A stretch of DNA of 49,964 bases, from positions 1 to 49,964 of the forward strand of contig QIJE01000026.1 in assembly GCA_003232385.1 (NCBI GenBank), in the 5' to 3' direction. The notes under the pieces are model-generated. The model was not told the origin of the DNA and did not search any database. It saw nothing but the letters and a program-made list of their open reading frames with translations. How positions within the stretch are numbered: position 1 is the first letter of the stretch; each line of letters begins with the position of its first letter. This document shows positions 16,611-25,094 of this stretch, one piece after another. Origin of the DNA: a bacterium. Its GTDB lineage: Bacteria > SZUA-79 > Acidulodesulfobacterales > Acidulodesulfobacteraceae. Made by a program: the position numbers and the translations under genes.

Positions 16611-17153
16611 ATGAAAAACATGGACAACTTAAAAAGGGTTAAACTTGACGTAAGAGATGACATTAAGAATGGCGCCGACCCATTTCAAAAGATTATGACG
16701 GCAGTTAATCAATTAAAGAATGACGAGGTTTTAGATTTGATAAATGATTTCGAACCGTTTCCCCTTTATTCCGTTTTGGAAAATAAAGGATTCGAACATA
16801 CTACGGAAAAAATACCGGAGGGATTCAGAATAATATTTTTCAGGGGAGATAAAACGAAAAAAGAATCCGTTAAGATTTCAGAAGAAGCAGATGAGAACGA
16901 ATTTGCCGACGAAGACTTGAAAAATTTGGCTCATAAAAAAGACATTACGGAATTGGATGCAAGGGGACTTGAACCGCCGCAGCCTCTTCTTAAAATTTTT
17001 GCAATTCTTGAAAACCTGAAAGACGATGATGCACTATACGTAACACACGAGAGAAAACCGATACATTTATACCCGAGACTAAAGGACGCCGGCTATAAAT
17101 TTTTGACAGAAGAAAAAGGGGACGACCTTTATATCATCAAAATATGGAAATAG
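16611..17153 (+). CDS. Protein with two DUF2249 (TusA-like fold) domains
   Basis: Residues about 5-80 (KLDVRDDIKNGADPFQKIM ... EGFRIIFFR) and about 108-180 (ITELDARGLEPPQPLLKIF ... DLYIIKIW) are two copies of the small DUF2249 domain, which has a SirA/TusA-like fold. The second copy has the typical LDARGLEPPQPL opening. No cysteine is present at the TusA active position, so direct persulfide carriage is unlikely. DUF2249 genes usually accompany hemerythrins, NO reductase-like or NnrS-like membrane proteins and DUF59 proteins, all of which are present in this neighbourhood. The exact function is not known. Confidence 0.8.
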   Translation: MKNMDNLKRVKLDVRDDIKNGADPFQKIMTAVNQLKNDEVLDLINDFEPFPLYSVLENKGFEHTTEKIPEGFRIIFFRGDKTKKESVKISEEADENEFADEDLKNLAHKKDITELDARGLEPPQPLLKIFAILENLKDDDALYVTHERKPIHLYPRLKDAGYKFLTEEKGDDLYIIKIWK

Positions 17154-17176
17154 ATCGTTAAACTTCATTGCCGCCC

Positions 17177-18415
17177 TTACCACTCCATAGAAAATATATG
17201 AAGCAAAAGCAATAGGGAGGCAATGAGGAGAATAACGGAAGATATTTTAATCAAATAAAAAAGCCAAATAATTATACCCAATAAAAAAAGCCCGAATATC
17301 AAATATTCAAAATATTTTGCCTGTGTATTAGAAAAAAGTTTGCCGTAAGCCCCTTTCTTTGCTTTTTCAAATACCTTAAGGCTTATCAAAAAGGGAAATA
17401 TTTTATGCAAAAAACCTATAATAACCATACCTGCAAAGCCGAATAGCGCCGTAAATCCAAAATAATAATATATGCCGTAATTAATACTTGCCGTCTTTTC
17501 TGATATAATTATTAATAAAAATCCGATAATAGCTGAAATAATTAAAAATGTAGCGCCGCTAAACAGATAAAAGGTCGTGACGTCAAATTTTTTCTTAAGC
17601 CTTTTTAGCATTAAATTAAAGAATATGAAAGAGTACAGAATCGTTCCTATGCCCAAAAGCCAACCCCCTATATCATTTAAATAAGTATAAACTGCCGTTT
17701 CCGTTCCGAAAAACGACGAAGCCAATAAAAAGATTATACCGCCGTTGATAACCGCCAGATCTGTTTTCCAACTGAGATTGCTTGGGCTTTTAGTCATATA
17801 GAACATAGGAAGAAGCCTATATGAAATAGATATGAAAAGCATAACCACAAAACCGACAAACATAAGGTAAATATGGTCTTTTAACATTCCATAAATATCG
17901 AAACTCGTTTTAAAATAAAACGATAAAGCTAAATATAACCCTACGGACAGACCGATAAAAAGATAGGAATAAGCAAAGGCGATCCCTATAGCGGTATAAT
18001 CCCATTTTTTTACCTTTTTTAAACTTAATAACATATTGAGGTCATACGCCAAAACGGATATAAACAAAAGGATTCCGCCGGAAGCAATCAGAATGGGAAT
18101 AAAATAATACATTCCCACGATAAACAGCAATAAGGATATTACAAAAACATAATAAACCGGAAAAAAAAGCTTTTCATATGCTATTTTTACACCTAATGCC
18201 ACCGGTAAAAGCATATATGAAGCGCCTATGATCGCCATCATCAAAAACCCGAGGGTAAATATATGGGTTAAAGCAATAATATTCGTGTTCATAAAAAAAT
18301 ATACGTTAAAACTTTTTGAATCTAAAAACATTACTATAAAAAAAATAGGCAAAAATATAAGCGCCGTCTTGATGTGTCTTAGTGCTATGTTTATAGAGCT
18401 GTCCGTTGCATTCAT
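17177..18415 (-). CDS. Polytopic membrane protein, NnrS / heme-copper oxidase subunit I-like
   Basis: About 12 hydrophobic segments and about 412 aa if the ATG at 18415 is used (AGGGG ten bases upstream); longer starts would overlap the DUF59 gene. Three similar blocks are visible: ALTHIFTLGFLMMAIIGASY followed by MLLP, LKDHIYLMFVGFVVMLFISI followed by SYRLLP, and FGFTALFGFAGMVIIGFLHK followed by IFP. They resemble the histidine-bearing helices of NnrS-like and CcoN/NorB-like membrane proteins, and the histidines could hold heme. Genes for hemerythrin, DUF2249 and DUF59 around it favour a role in nitric-oxide handling. I cannot assign catalytic residues, so the family name is tentative. Confidence 0.6.
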   Translation of the reverse strand: MNATDSSINIALRHIKTALIFLPIFFIVMFLDSKSFNVYFFMNTNIIALTHIFTLGFLMMAIIGASYMLLPVALGVKIAYEKLFFPVYYVFVISLLLFIVGMYYFIPILIASGGILLFISVLAYDLNMLLSLKKVKKWDYTAIGIAFAYSYLFIGLSVGLYLALSFYFKTSFDIYGMLKDHIYLMFVGFVVMLFISISYRLLPMFYMTKSPSNLSWKTDLAVINGGIIFLLASSFFGTETAVYTYLNDIGGWLLGIGTILYSFIFFNLMLKRLKKKFDVTTFYLFSGATFLIISAIIGFLLIIISEKTASINYGIYYYFGFTALFGFAGMVIIGFLHKIFPFLISLKVFEKAKKGAYGKLFSNTQAKYFEYLIFGLFLLGIIIWLFYLIKISSVILLIASLLLLLHIFSMEW

Positions 18416-18474
18416 GTATTGATTACCCCTATTATTTTTAACTGCAAAGCCTCCGGTTGAAACGCGAGGCGAAG

Positions 18475-18783
18475 TTAATGTGATTTTAGTCTCTTTAATG
18501 CGTCTGTTTTTATCATAGAACGATTCCATGCAGGCTCAAAAACGATATTTACGGTTACACCTTTAACGCCGGAAATATTTTTTAACACCTCTTCCACTTC
18601 ATACTTTATGACATTTCCGATCGGACAAGCCTTTGCAGTTAAGGTCATATCCAAAACAATATTCCCATCTTCATCGGAATTTATCTTATATACGAGTCCT
18701 AAATCGACTATATCTACTCCAAGCTCCGGATCGATTACCCCTTTTAATTCTTTCAGTATATCGTTTTCGTTTATTGTCTTCAT
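18475..18783 (-). CDS. DUF59 (MIP18/SufT-type) protein
   Basis: A DUF59 domain protein of about 102 aa; members assist iron-sulfur cluster assembly or repair. The motif VIDPELGVDIVDLGLVYKI is diagnostic, followed by LDMTLTAKACPIGNVIK with the conserved cysteine, and VNIVFEPAWN. The start ATG at 18783 has GGAG six bases upstream and is preferred to one four codons earlier. It precedes the NnrS-like gene on the same strand with a 59-base gap. A role in maintaining Fe-S clusters under NO stress is inferred from the neighbours. Confidence 0.88.
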   Translation of the reverse strand: MKTINENDILKELKGVIDPELGVDIVDLGLVYKINSDEDGNIVLDMTLTAKACPIGNVIKYEVEEVLKNISGVKGVTVNIVFEPAWNRSMIKTDALKRLKSH

Positions 18784-18920
18784 GATAAACTCCATTATTA
18801 TATAAAATTAACTATTTAAAGTTCTTTATAGTATAAAAGTTTATCAGGTTTTTAACTAAATTGAATTGACTTAAATCAAAATATCTTTAAAAATTACATA
18901 TTATATTTATCGCACCTTTC

Positions 18921-19622
18921 TTAATCGGAAACAACCCTGTTTAATTCGGCTTTTTTAAGAAGTGCTATTACTTCGCCATCATCGGTTTGACTAAAATCCG
19001 AATAAAATTCTCCAACCGCATAAAACTCTTCCGGCGCACTCAAAACTACGATATCATCAGCGGTCCCTTCTAATTCCCTTAGGGTATAGACAGAAGCTAC
19101 CGGAACGGCAATGATAATCTTTTCAGGTTTTTCTTCCTTTAACGCCCCTACGACGACCGCTATTGAGGCCCCTGTTGCAATGCCGTCGTCTACTACTATC
19201 ACGATTTTACCGTAAACATCTATCCTTTTTCTTTCGCTCCTGTAAAACTTTTCTTTTTCCCGTATCTCCCTAAGTTTAATCCCTTTAATTTTATTTATAT
19301 ACTCATCGGACACGCCTATATTGGACAACAATGTTTTATTAAGATAAATTTTAGGGGTTTTACCGTCAACTACTGCCCCTATCGCTAATTCTTCCTGATT
19401 CGGAGCCCCTATCTTTCTTACTATGGCAACGTCAAGGGGCACCTTTAACACGGCGGCAACCTCATAGGCAACAGGCACTCCTCCGCGCAACAGACCTATA
19501 ACAACGGTTCTTCCCGCGCTATATCCATTTTTAAACAATCTTTCCGATAACTCTTTTCCTAAAAGCCTTCCTGCTTCCCTTCTATTTTTAAATATCATAG
19601 CCTTTTCGGGATGATCTCTCAT
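18921..19622 (-). CDS. Predicted phosphoribosyltransferase (COG1926-like)
   Basis: A type I phosphoribosyltransferase fold protein. The PRPP loop is VIVVDDGIATGASIAVVV, and the N-terminal VIGLLRGGVPVAYEVAAVLK and VAIVRKIGAPNQEELAIGAV segments are characteristic of this uncharacterised group, which is distinct from purine and pyrimidine salvage enzymes. At 233 aa it is normal in length. It is flanked by noncoding sequence and transcribed away from tRNA-Lys. The substrate is unknown. Confidence 0.85.
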   Translation of the reverse strand: MRDHPEKAMIFKNRREAGRLLGKELSERLFKNGYSAGRTVVIGLLRGGVPVAYEVAAVLKVPLDVAIVRKIGAPNQEELAIGAVVDGKTPKIYLNKTLLSNIGVSDEYINKIKGIKLREIREKEKFYRSERKRIDVYGKIVIVVDDGIATGASIAVVVGALKEEKPEKIIIAVPVASVYTLRELEGTADDIVVLSAPEEFYAVGEFYSDFSQTDDGEVIALLKKAELNRVVSD

Positions 19623-19868
19623 TCGCCCTCTTAATACGTATATTTTTAAAATAAATTAAAAGGATCATATGAAATATCCGGCGTGATTTTTATCGGGTTT
19701 GTTTCATCAATAGTAAATAAAAAGTCCTTCAAGAAGTTAGCCGAATATTTAATAATATTAGCTTTTTCGCTACAATCCTTCATATATTGGATTATATCTC
19801 AGTTATATCAAAATTTCAAGACGGTGTGACGATGGTCTGTATCGGCATTCGAGGGCGCCTTAAAATGA

Positions 19869-19897
19869 TTGACTAAAAAATATGAATGTTATACAAT
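19869..19897 (+). promoter_or_regulatory. Promoter of tRNA-Lys
   Basis: TTGACT (19869-19874) and TACAAT (19892-19897) with a 17-base spacer lie 30 bases upstream of the tRNA. Confidence 0.65.
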
Positions 19898-19927
19898 TAT
19901 ATCGGTATCAGTCAATTTTTGATATTC

Positions 19928-20003
19928 GGGCTGTTAGCTCAATTGGTAGAGCAACTGACTCTTAATCAGTAGGTCGTCGGTTCGATCCCGACACAGCCCA
20001 CCA
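19928..20003 (+). tRNA. tRNA-Lys (anticodon CTT)
   Basis: A full cloverleaf: acceptor GGGCTGT pairs with ACAGCCC, D arm TAGCTCAATTGGTAGAGC, anticodon stem ACTGA/TCAGT around loop CTCTTAA with anticodon CTT, and T arm GTCGGTTCGATCCCGAC. The discriminator A is followed by an encoded CCA. Length 76. Confidence 0.97.
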
Positions 20004-20375
20004 TTCAAAACCGCAGTAAATAAGGTATTCCGCATTGTTCATAATTGGGGTGGTAAAATGTCAAGAAAGCTTATTAATCATTTCTTGATAAATATTATTA
20101 TCTTTTAGTTGCCGGTAAGGCGGAGATACAAAAGAACGCCTCCATTTGAAAGCTCGCCCATCGTTTTTGAGTATCCCATGATGATTTATTTTAAGCAAGT
20201 TTAACCCCCCCTGAATTTAAGATAATATAACCTAAAAAGACCTTCGCCGGGACTAAGGACGGTTAATTTAATACCGTATTGATCTTAATTATGATATAAT
20301 TTTATGAGTTCCAGTTTGTTCATATTTTTAAAATTTTACACTCGGCAGTAAGTTTGTCGCATATCTATTACTTTA

Positions 20376-21263
20376 ATGATTAACCTTTATAACCCTCAAA
20401 TTTTCTCGTCGATATTTTCTATATTGCTCACGGCTTTTCTTTTAGGAATCATTCACGGATTTACTCCTGACGAACACACATGGCCTATCACCTTTAGTTA
20501 TTCCATAGGCAGCTATAGCACCAAGGGAGGCTTTAAAACAGGGCTTTTATTCTCTGCCGCTTTCACTTTTCAAAGGGCTATAGCCTCGGAACTATCCTAT
20601 TTTGCTTTAGGAAAAATACTTACAAGACCGGATGTAATGCCGATTATATATATATTAGTCGGCATCGTCATGTCTTTTGCAGGGGCATAAAAGAATTTCG
20701 AGTTATTCAAAGGGATAGAACATAATCTATCTAAATTTTTGAAAATTAAATCACACCGGAAAAACGGTAAGGATAAATCGAAACCGATCCCCGTCTATAT
20801 GGTGCTGCTACATGGATTTATTGCAGGATGGGGTACGGGAGCATTCGCTATTATCATTTATACGGTCCTTGCGCCCAAAATGCCGAATGCATATACCGGA
20901 TTTTTACCCGGACTCTTATTCGGAATCGGAACGATGGCAACGCAAATAATGATAGGCATGCTTGCGGGCAGATTTATGGAACGGTTAAAAGTTCCAAAAA
21001 AAGGAATAGCATATATTGCAAAGAGAACATCGGGGTTAACGCTATTTTGGGGAGGATTAGCTTTTATTTTAGCTGCAATATTAGAAATTATTTTCCCGGA
21101 GCTTATTTTGTTAGGATTCATAACCCCTATAAAAATACATAATCTCCACACCCTTGGCATAGGATTCTTTTTAGTAATCTTTATAGTCTTGTTTGTAATG
21201 ATAACGTCTTTTATGAAATCACTCAAATACGTAAAAAACCACAATATGGAATTTACTGCCTAA
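20376..21263 (+). pseudogene. Membrane transporter-like gene interrupted by an in-frame TAA
   Basis: One reading frame runs the whole length but is broken by TAA at 20688-20690; translation after the stop continues without another stop (KNFELFKGIEHNLSKFLKI and onward) to 21263. The intact product would have about 294 residues and six to eight membrane segments. The first part contains HGFTPDEHTWP, a histidine/aspartate motif like those in nickel/cobalt permeases and UreH-like proteins. The second has LLHGFIAGWGTGAF and a C-terminal IHNLHTLGIGFF. A fragment beginning at the in-frame TTG 20739 could be made separately. Nonsense mutation, sequencing error or stop read-through are all possible. 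Confidence 0.6.
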
Positions 21264-21266
21264 CAA

Positions 21267-21363
21267 AAAAATACACCGTTGTCGCAATCCCCTTTTACAT
21301 CGTTTAAGGGATCTGATTATGCTTATGATTAAGCATCCAATTAACCGACAACGGTGTATTTTT
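21267..21363. terminator. Large bidirectional terminator with internal hairpins
   Basis: Two perfectly complementary 18-base arms (21267-21284 and 21346-21363; AAAAATACACCGTTGTCG and its complement) enclose 61 bases. Inside are a hairpin with ATCCC (21287-21291) and GGGAT (21308-21312), and another with ATGCTTA (21319-21325) and TAAGCAT (21330-21336). It separates the broken transporter gene from convergent hsp20; T runs at the arm ends suit termination on both strands. Confidence 0.75.
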
Positions 21364-21393
21364 ATCGGCCGATAAAATTTTTGGCCTCTTTAC

Positions 21394-21834
21394 TTATTTA
21401 ACCTCTATTGCCACCGATTTAGCAGGTTCATTCTTTTTTACAGTTACCTCCAAAATACCGTCTTTCATTGATGCACTTGCCGAAGATGAATCGACGCCGG
21501 AAGGAAGCTCTATATTCCTGCAAAATGCACCGAAACCAATTTCTTTGCGATAATAATCCTCTTTCTTATCTTCCTTTTCCGCTTTATGCTCTCCCTTTAT
21601 CGTAAGCCTGCTTTCATGAATTTCAAGTTTAACCTCATCCCTTGAAACTCCGGGAAGCTCAGCCCTAACAATTATGGAGTCTTCTTTCTCTATGACGTCA
21701 ACCGCAGGCTCCACCGAGCCGGACTCATCATACCCCCATAACTTTTTAACGCTTGTCGGAACAAAATCGGAAAACAATCTTTCAAAATCATTTCTAATGA
21801 CATTTACCGGTTCCCAAATAGAAATATTAGACAT
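21394..21834 (-). CDS. Small heat-shock protein Hsp20
   Basis: An ATP-independent holdase chaperone of the alpha-crystallin family, 146 aa from the ATG at 21834, which has AGGAGG ten bases upstream. The N-terminal arm (SIWEPVNVIRNDFERLFSDF) precedes the alpha-crystallin domain: VEPAVDVIEKEDSIIVRAEL, PGVSRDEVKLEIHESRLTIK, GEH, then GAFCRNIELPSGVDSSSASA and MKDGILEVTVKK. The C-terminal tail is short (KSVAIEVK) without a clean IxI motif. It is monocistronic and has its own promoter. Confidence 0.95.
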   Translation of the reverse strand: MSNISIWEPVNVIRNDFERLFSDFVPTSVKKLWGYDESGSVEPAVDVIEKEDSIIVRAELPGVSRDEVKLEIHESRLTIKGEHKAEKEDKKEDYYRKEIGFGAFCRNIELPSGVDSSSASASMKDGILEVTVKKNEPAKSVAIEVK

Positions 21835-21871
21835 AATCAATCAACCTCCTTTTTTTTCTTCTATTAATTTA

Positions 21872-21899
21872 ATTATAGCACTTATTTTTATAATTTCAA
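21872..21899 (-). promoter_or_regulatory. Promoter of hsp20
   Basis: Read on the minus strand, TTGAAA (21899-21894) and TATAAT (21877-21872) are separated by 16 bases. The base before the -35 makes CTTGAAA, which equals the heat-shock sigma-32 -35 consensus, but the -10 is of the sigma-70 type rather than CCCATNT. Confidence 0.6.
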
Positions 21900-21916
21900 G
21901 TCGGCATATCTTATAG

Positions 21917-24643
21917 TTAAGGTAAAGCAGACGTATGAGGAATTATATTCAGCCGCCTTATAAACTTCTCAATTTCAGTCACTGCAAACCCGGGCAGCAA
22001 GGCCAATATTATAACCGTCCACCACCCGTCAGGAAAAGGATACGTCCTAAATAAAGCATTTCCAAACGGCGTGTAAACTATCAAAAGCATGGCGGCTAAT
22101 GCCGTCCCTACCCCCGCGAGCAACCATTTATTGGAAAACGGATTAAAAGTAAATGCCGAATCATATATCGACCTTGCGGTAATCAAGTATCCTACCTCAA
22201 TTAACTGAACACCGACGAATGCCGCTGTCTGCGCCTGAGTCAGCTTTAATAAGTAATCCGGATCTGATGAAACAGCCTGCGCCGCAAAGTGATAATACAG
22301 CAAAAATCCGGTAGCCGCCATCAGTATAGATACCAAGCTAACCCTTATAATAAACAAACTATTGGCTATTCTTTCTTTGATATCGCGCGGCGGTCCTTCA
22401 AGCAAACCCTTCTCTTTCGGCTCCATCATAAGCGGTATTGTAAAAAAAAGCGAATCCGCCAAATTTATCCAGAGAATATGTATGGGCTCCAACGGAAGAC
22501 GAAGGGTAAACAAGGGAATAAGTGGGGCAAGCGATATTGCGCCCATTATCAATAATGCCTGCCCCACATTCGTAGGAAGCGTATAAATAACGGCCTTCTG
22601 AAAATTATTCCAGGCATGCCTGCCTTCTTCGACTGCGGCAACAATGGTGGCAAAATTATCGTCGGTTAAAATCATGTCCGCCGCTTCTTTGCTTACTTCC
22701 GTACCGGTCACACCCATTGCAATACCAATATCTGCCGCTCTCAAAGCGGGGGCGTCGTTTACTCCGTCACCCGTAACGGCAACAACATTGCCCCTTTTCT
22801 GCATTTGAACGGTGATCCTCAATTTATGTTCAGGGGCAATGCGCGCAAATACGGAAACTTTTTGAACGGCTTCATATAAATCTTCATCACTCATTTCGGA
22901 TAACTCTCTCCCCGTTATTGCCATGTCGCCTTCTTTGATAATTCCTAATTGCCTGGCAATAGCCTTAGCGGTTTCAATGTGGTCGCCCGTCATCATAATA
23001 ACTCTTATACCTGATATCCGACACTTCCTCACCGCTTCAAAAACCTCTTCCCTCGGGGGATCAATCATACCCTGGAGACCCAGAAAGGTAAAACCCTGCA
23101 TATCTTCTATCGTAATTATGGTCTTGTCTTTACTCACGGTCTTGTATGCCATACCGAGAACCCTAAGGGCGTCCGTCGCCATTTCATCAATTGCGGACAA
23201 TACATTCCCTATTTCTACGGAAACGGTTTTTCCATTAATTAATTGATCTCGACATTGCCCCAATATCTTCTCGGGAGACCCTTTGATGTATATTACATTT
23301 CCGTTTTCCGATCGATGCAGCGTGGACATATACCGATGTTCCGATTCAAAAGGTATTTCATCTAAAATAGCCGCCTTATTTTTAATACCGCCCTTAAGTG
23401 CCGATACGACTAACGCTTTTTCCGTAGAATCGCCGATTATATCACGATTATCTTTATCTTCCGACGAAACGGCATTATTACAGAAATAACCTGCCTTTAA
23501 GGTTTCAATCAGTTCTTTCGGTTCATCGGCGGGATCAATCGTCACTCCGTTCAGCGTAAATTCCCCATTAGGTTCATATCCCGCACCCGTTAGACTATAG
23601 TTTCGTCTCCCACTATATATTTTCATAACCGTCATGGCATTCTTGGTGAGCGTTCCTGTTTTGTCGGAACATATTACCGTAGTGCAACCTAGGGTTTCTA
23701 CCGCGGGCAATCTTCTTATCAATGCATTTTTTTTAGCCATCGAAATGGACGCAAAAGCCAAAATGGTTACTATTACGGCAGGTAGCATTTCCGGAATGGC
23801 CGCTACGGCAAGTGAAATAGAAGCAAGAACGGCATATACAAGGATATATTTAAATAATAAGGCTAATAAAAAATTAAGGATAGCAAGTACGGCAACGACA
23901 ATCATCCAGAATCGGGTAAATTCAGTAATTTTACGCATTAAAGGCGTAACGATTTTGCCGGTCTCTTTCATGGATTCGGCGATCTTTCCAAATTCCGTCC
24001 TTGCGCCGGTGGCCGTTACCATCCCCTCCCCATACCCCCTGCTGACAAAAGTACCGCTGAAAACCATACAACGTTGGTCTGCAGGAGACAAATTGTCCGC
24101 GGAAATATGCTCGGTATCCTTATTTGCGGGAACTGATTCTCCGGTAAGCAATGATTCGTCCACCGCAAGATTTCTCGTATTAAACAAACGCAAATCGGCC
24201 GGAATCTTATTGCCGGCTTCAAGTATCACTATATCTCCCGGCACTAATTCTCGTGCAGGTACGGTTATCTTTCGGCCGTTTCTCACGCATAAGCATTCAA
24301 GGACCATCATTTTTTTGAGTGCATTTATAGACGACTCGGCTTTGCCTTCTTGAACAAATCCGATTACGGTATTAATAGCGACGCATAATAAAATAACTGC
24401 CGTTTCCGGCCACTCTTTCAGCGCAGCTGTTGCGAAGGACGTGATTAATAAAACATATACTAAGGGACCACGGAATTGGTTGAGAAACCTGATAAAAGCC
24501 GAGCGTTTTTTAAAGATTAATTCATTATGACCGTACTGTCTAAGTCTGTTACTTACCTCAATATCGGAGAGCCCTGAGGGACTAGAGGTTAGAATTGAGA
24601 AGGTATCGCCTATCGATCTTTTGTACCACTCTATCTCATTCAT
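21917..24643 (-). CDS. Cation-transporting P-type ATPase (P2 type)
   Basis: An inner-membrane ion pump of about 908 aa. Domains in order: N-terminal cation-ATPase domain (residues about 5-70), two membrane segments, actuator domain with DESLLTGESVP, two membrane segments with AIPEMLPAVI, phosphorylation site ICSDKTGTLTKN, nucleotide domain, hinge VAVTGDGVNDAPALRAADIG, and a C-terminal block of about six membrane segments. The PEMLP and M6 sequence (WINLADSLFFTIPL) differ from the typical calcium-pump residues, so the transported ion (Ca, Mg, Na, K or H) is unclear. The start is taken at ATG 24643; a TTG two codons earlier is possible. The gene stands alone. Confidence 0.9.
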   Translation of the reverse strand: MNEIEWYKRSIGDTFSILTSSPSGLSDIEVSNRLRQYGHNELIFKKRSAFIRFLNQFRGPLVYVLLITSFATAALKEWPETAVILLCVAINTVIGFVQEGKAESSINALKKMMVLECLCVRNGRKITVPARELVPGDIVILEAGNKIPADLRLFNTRNLAVDESLLTGESVPANKDTEHISADNLSPADQRCMVFSGTFVSRGYGEGMVTATGARTEFGKIAESMKETGKIVTPLMRKITEFTRFWMIVVAVLAILNFLLALLFKYILVYAVLASISLAVAAIPEMLPAVIVTILAFASISMAKKNALIRRLPAVETLGCTTVICSDKTGTLTKNAMTVMKIYSGRRNYSLTGAGYEPNGEFTLNGVTIDPADEPKELIETLKAGYFCNNAVSSEDKDNRDIIGDSTEKALVVSALKGGIKNKAAILDEIPFESEHRYMSTLHRSENGNVIYIKGSPEKILGQCRDQLINGKTVSVEIGNVLSAIDEMATDALRVLGMAYKTVSKDKTIITIEDMQGFTFLGLQGMIDPPREEVFEAVRKCRISGIRVIMMTGDHIETAKAIARQLGIIKEGDMAITGRELSEMSDEDLYEAVQKVSVFARIAPEHKLRITVQMQKRGNVVAVTGDGVNDAPALRAADIGIAMGVTGTEVSKEAADMILTDDNFATIVAAVEEGRHAWNNFQKAVIYTLPTNVGQALLIMGAISLAPLIPLFTLRLPLEPIHILWINLADSLFFTIPLMMEPKEKGLLEGPPRDIKERIANSLFIIRVSLVSILMAATGFLLYYHFAAQAVSSDPDYLLKLTQAQTAAFVGVQLIEVGYLITARSIYDSAFTFNPFSNKWLLAGVGTALAAMLLIVYTPFGNALFRTYPFPDGWWTVIILALLPGFAVTEIEKFIRRLNIIPHTSALP

Positions 24644-24783
24644 ATCCAATTAGAAATCGTACCGTCTGTATTTAAACTTAAAACAGATAATATCATTGCG
24701 CTTATTCCCAAATGAATTTACATAACTAAATTATACATTACTATTCTGAATTTGGTAATAAATAATATTTTTAAGAATCCGCT

Positions 24784-24811
24784 TTGATTTTTTTTAAGAA
24801 AATAGTATAAT
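24784..24811 (+). promoter_or_regulatory. Promoter of tRNA-Pro
   Basis: TTGATT (24784-24789) and a perfect TATAAT (24806-24811) with a 16-base spacer end 11 bases before the tRNA. Confidence 0.7.
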
Positions 24812-24822
24812 CTATGAAGTAT

Positions 24823-24899
24823 CGGGACGTGGCGCAGCTTGGTAGCGCACCTGCATGGGGTGCAGGGGGTCGCTGGTTCGAATCCAGTCGTCCCGACCA
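24823..24899 (+). tRNA. tRNA-Pro (anticodon GGG)
   Basis: Acceptor CGGGACG pairs with CGTCCCG; D arm GGCGCAGCTTGGTAGCGC; anticodon stem CCTGC/GCAGG around loop ATGGGGT gives anticodon GGG; T arm GCTGGTTCGAATCCAGT; encoded ACCA end. Length 77. Confidence 0.97.
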
Positions 24900-25094
24900 C
24901 TCAACCATAATAATAAAAAGTGATATAGGGGTACAAAAGAAATTATCATTTATCACTTTGGAATATTTAATACCGGAAGGTTAGATGTATCCCATCATAT
25001 CGTGAGCTACCCCAACAGCTAAAGACTGTATCTATTTTTTTTACGATTATCCAATGTCATGAGCGTAGGAAATATCCGATTCGAATCTAATCAC

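Larger units (their letters stand above)
19623..20375. other. Intergenic region holding tRNA-Lys
   Basis: Before the tRNA (19623-19868) I see no gene. After the tRNA (20004-20375) there is one inverted repeat, TCAAGAAA (20061-20068) with TTTCTTGA (20081-20088), which may terminate the tRNA transcript. A more GC-rich stretch (about 20111-20165) and a run of seven C (20204-20213 region) have no coding potential that I can support. Confidence 0.5.

Noticed and set aside
20828-21244. Overlapping frames on both strands within the second half of the broken transporter gene
   Set aside because: The membrane-protein frame that continues from 20376 explains the region; the others lack ribosome sites and conserved features.
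23634-24353. Long 239-codon plus-strand frame inside the P-type ATPase gene
   Set aside because: It is antisense to the well-supported ATPase and has no recognisable domain; long antisense frames are common opposite such genes.
24718-24956. Open frames on the minus strand across tRNA-Pro (GFEPATP and DSNQRPPAP-like peptides)
   Set aside because: They are translations of the tRNA gene itself, a well-known source of false proteins; they have no ribosome site and no independent support.
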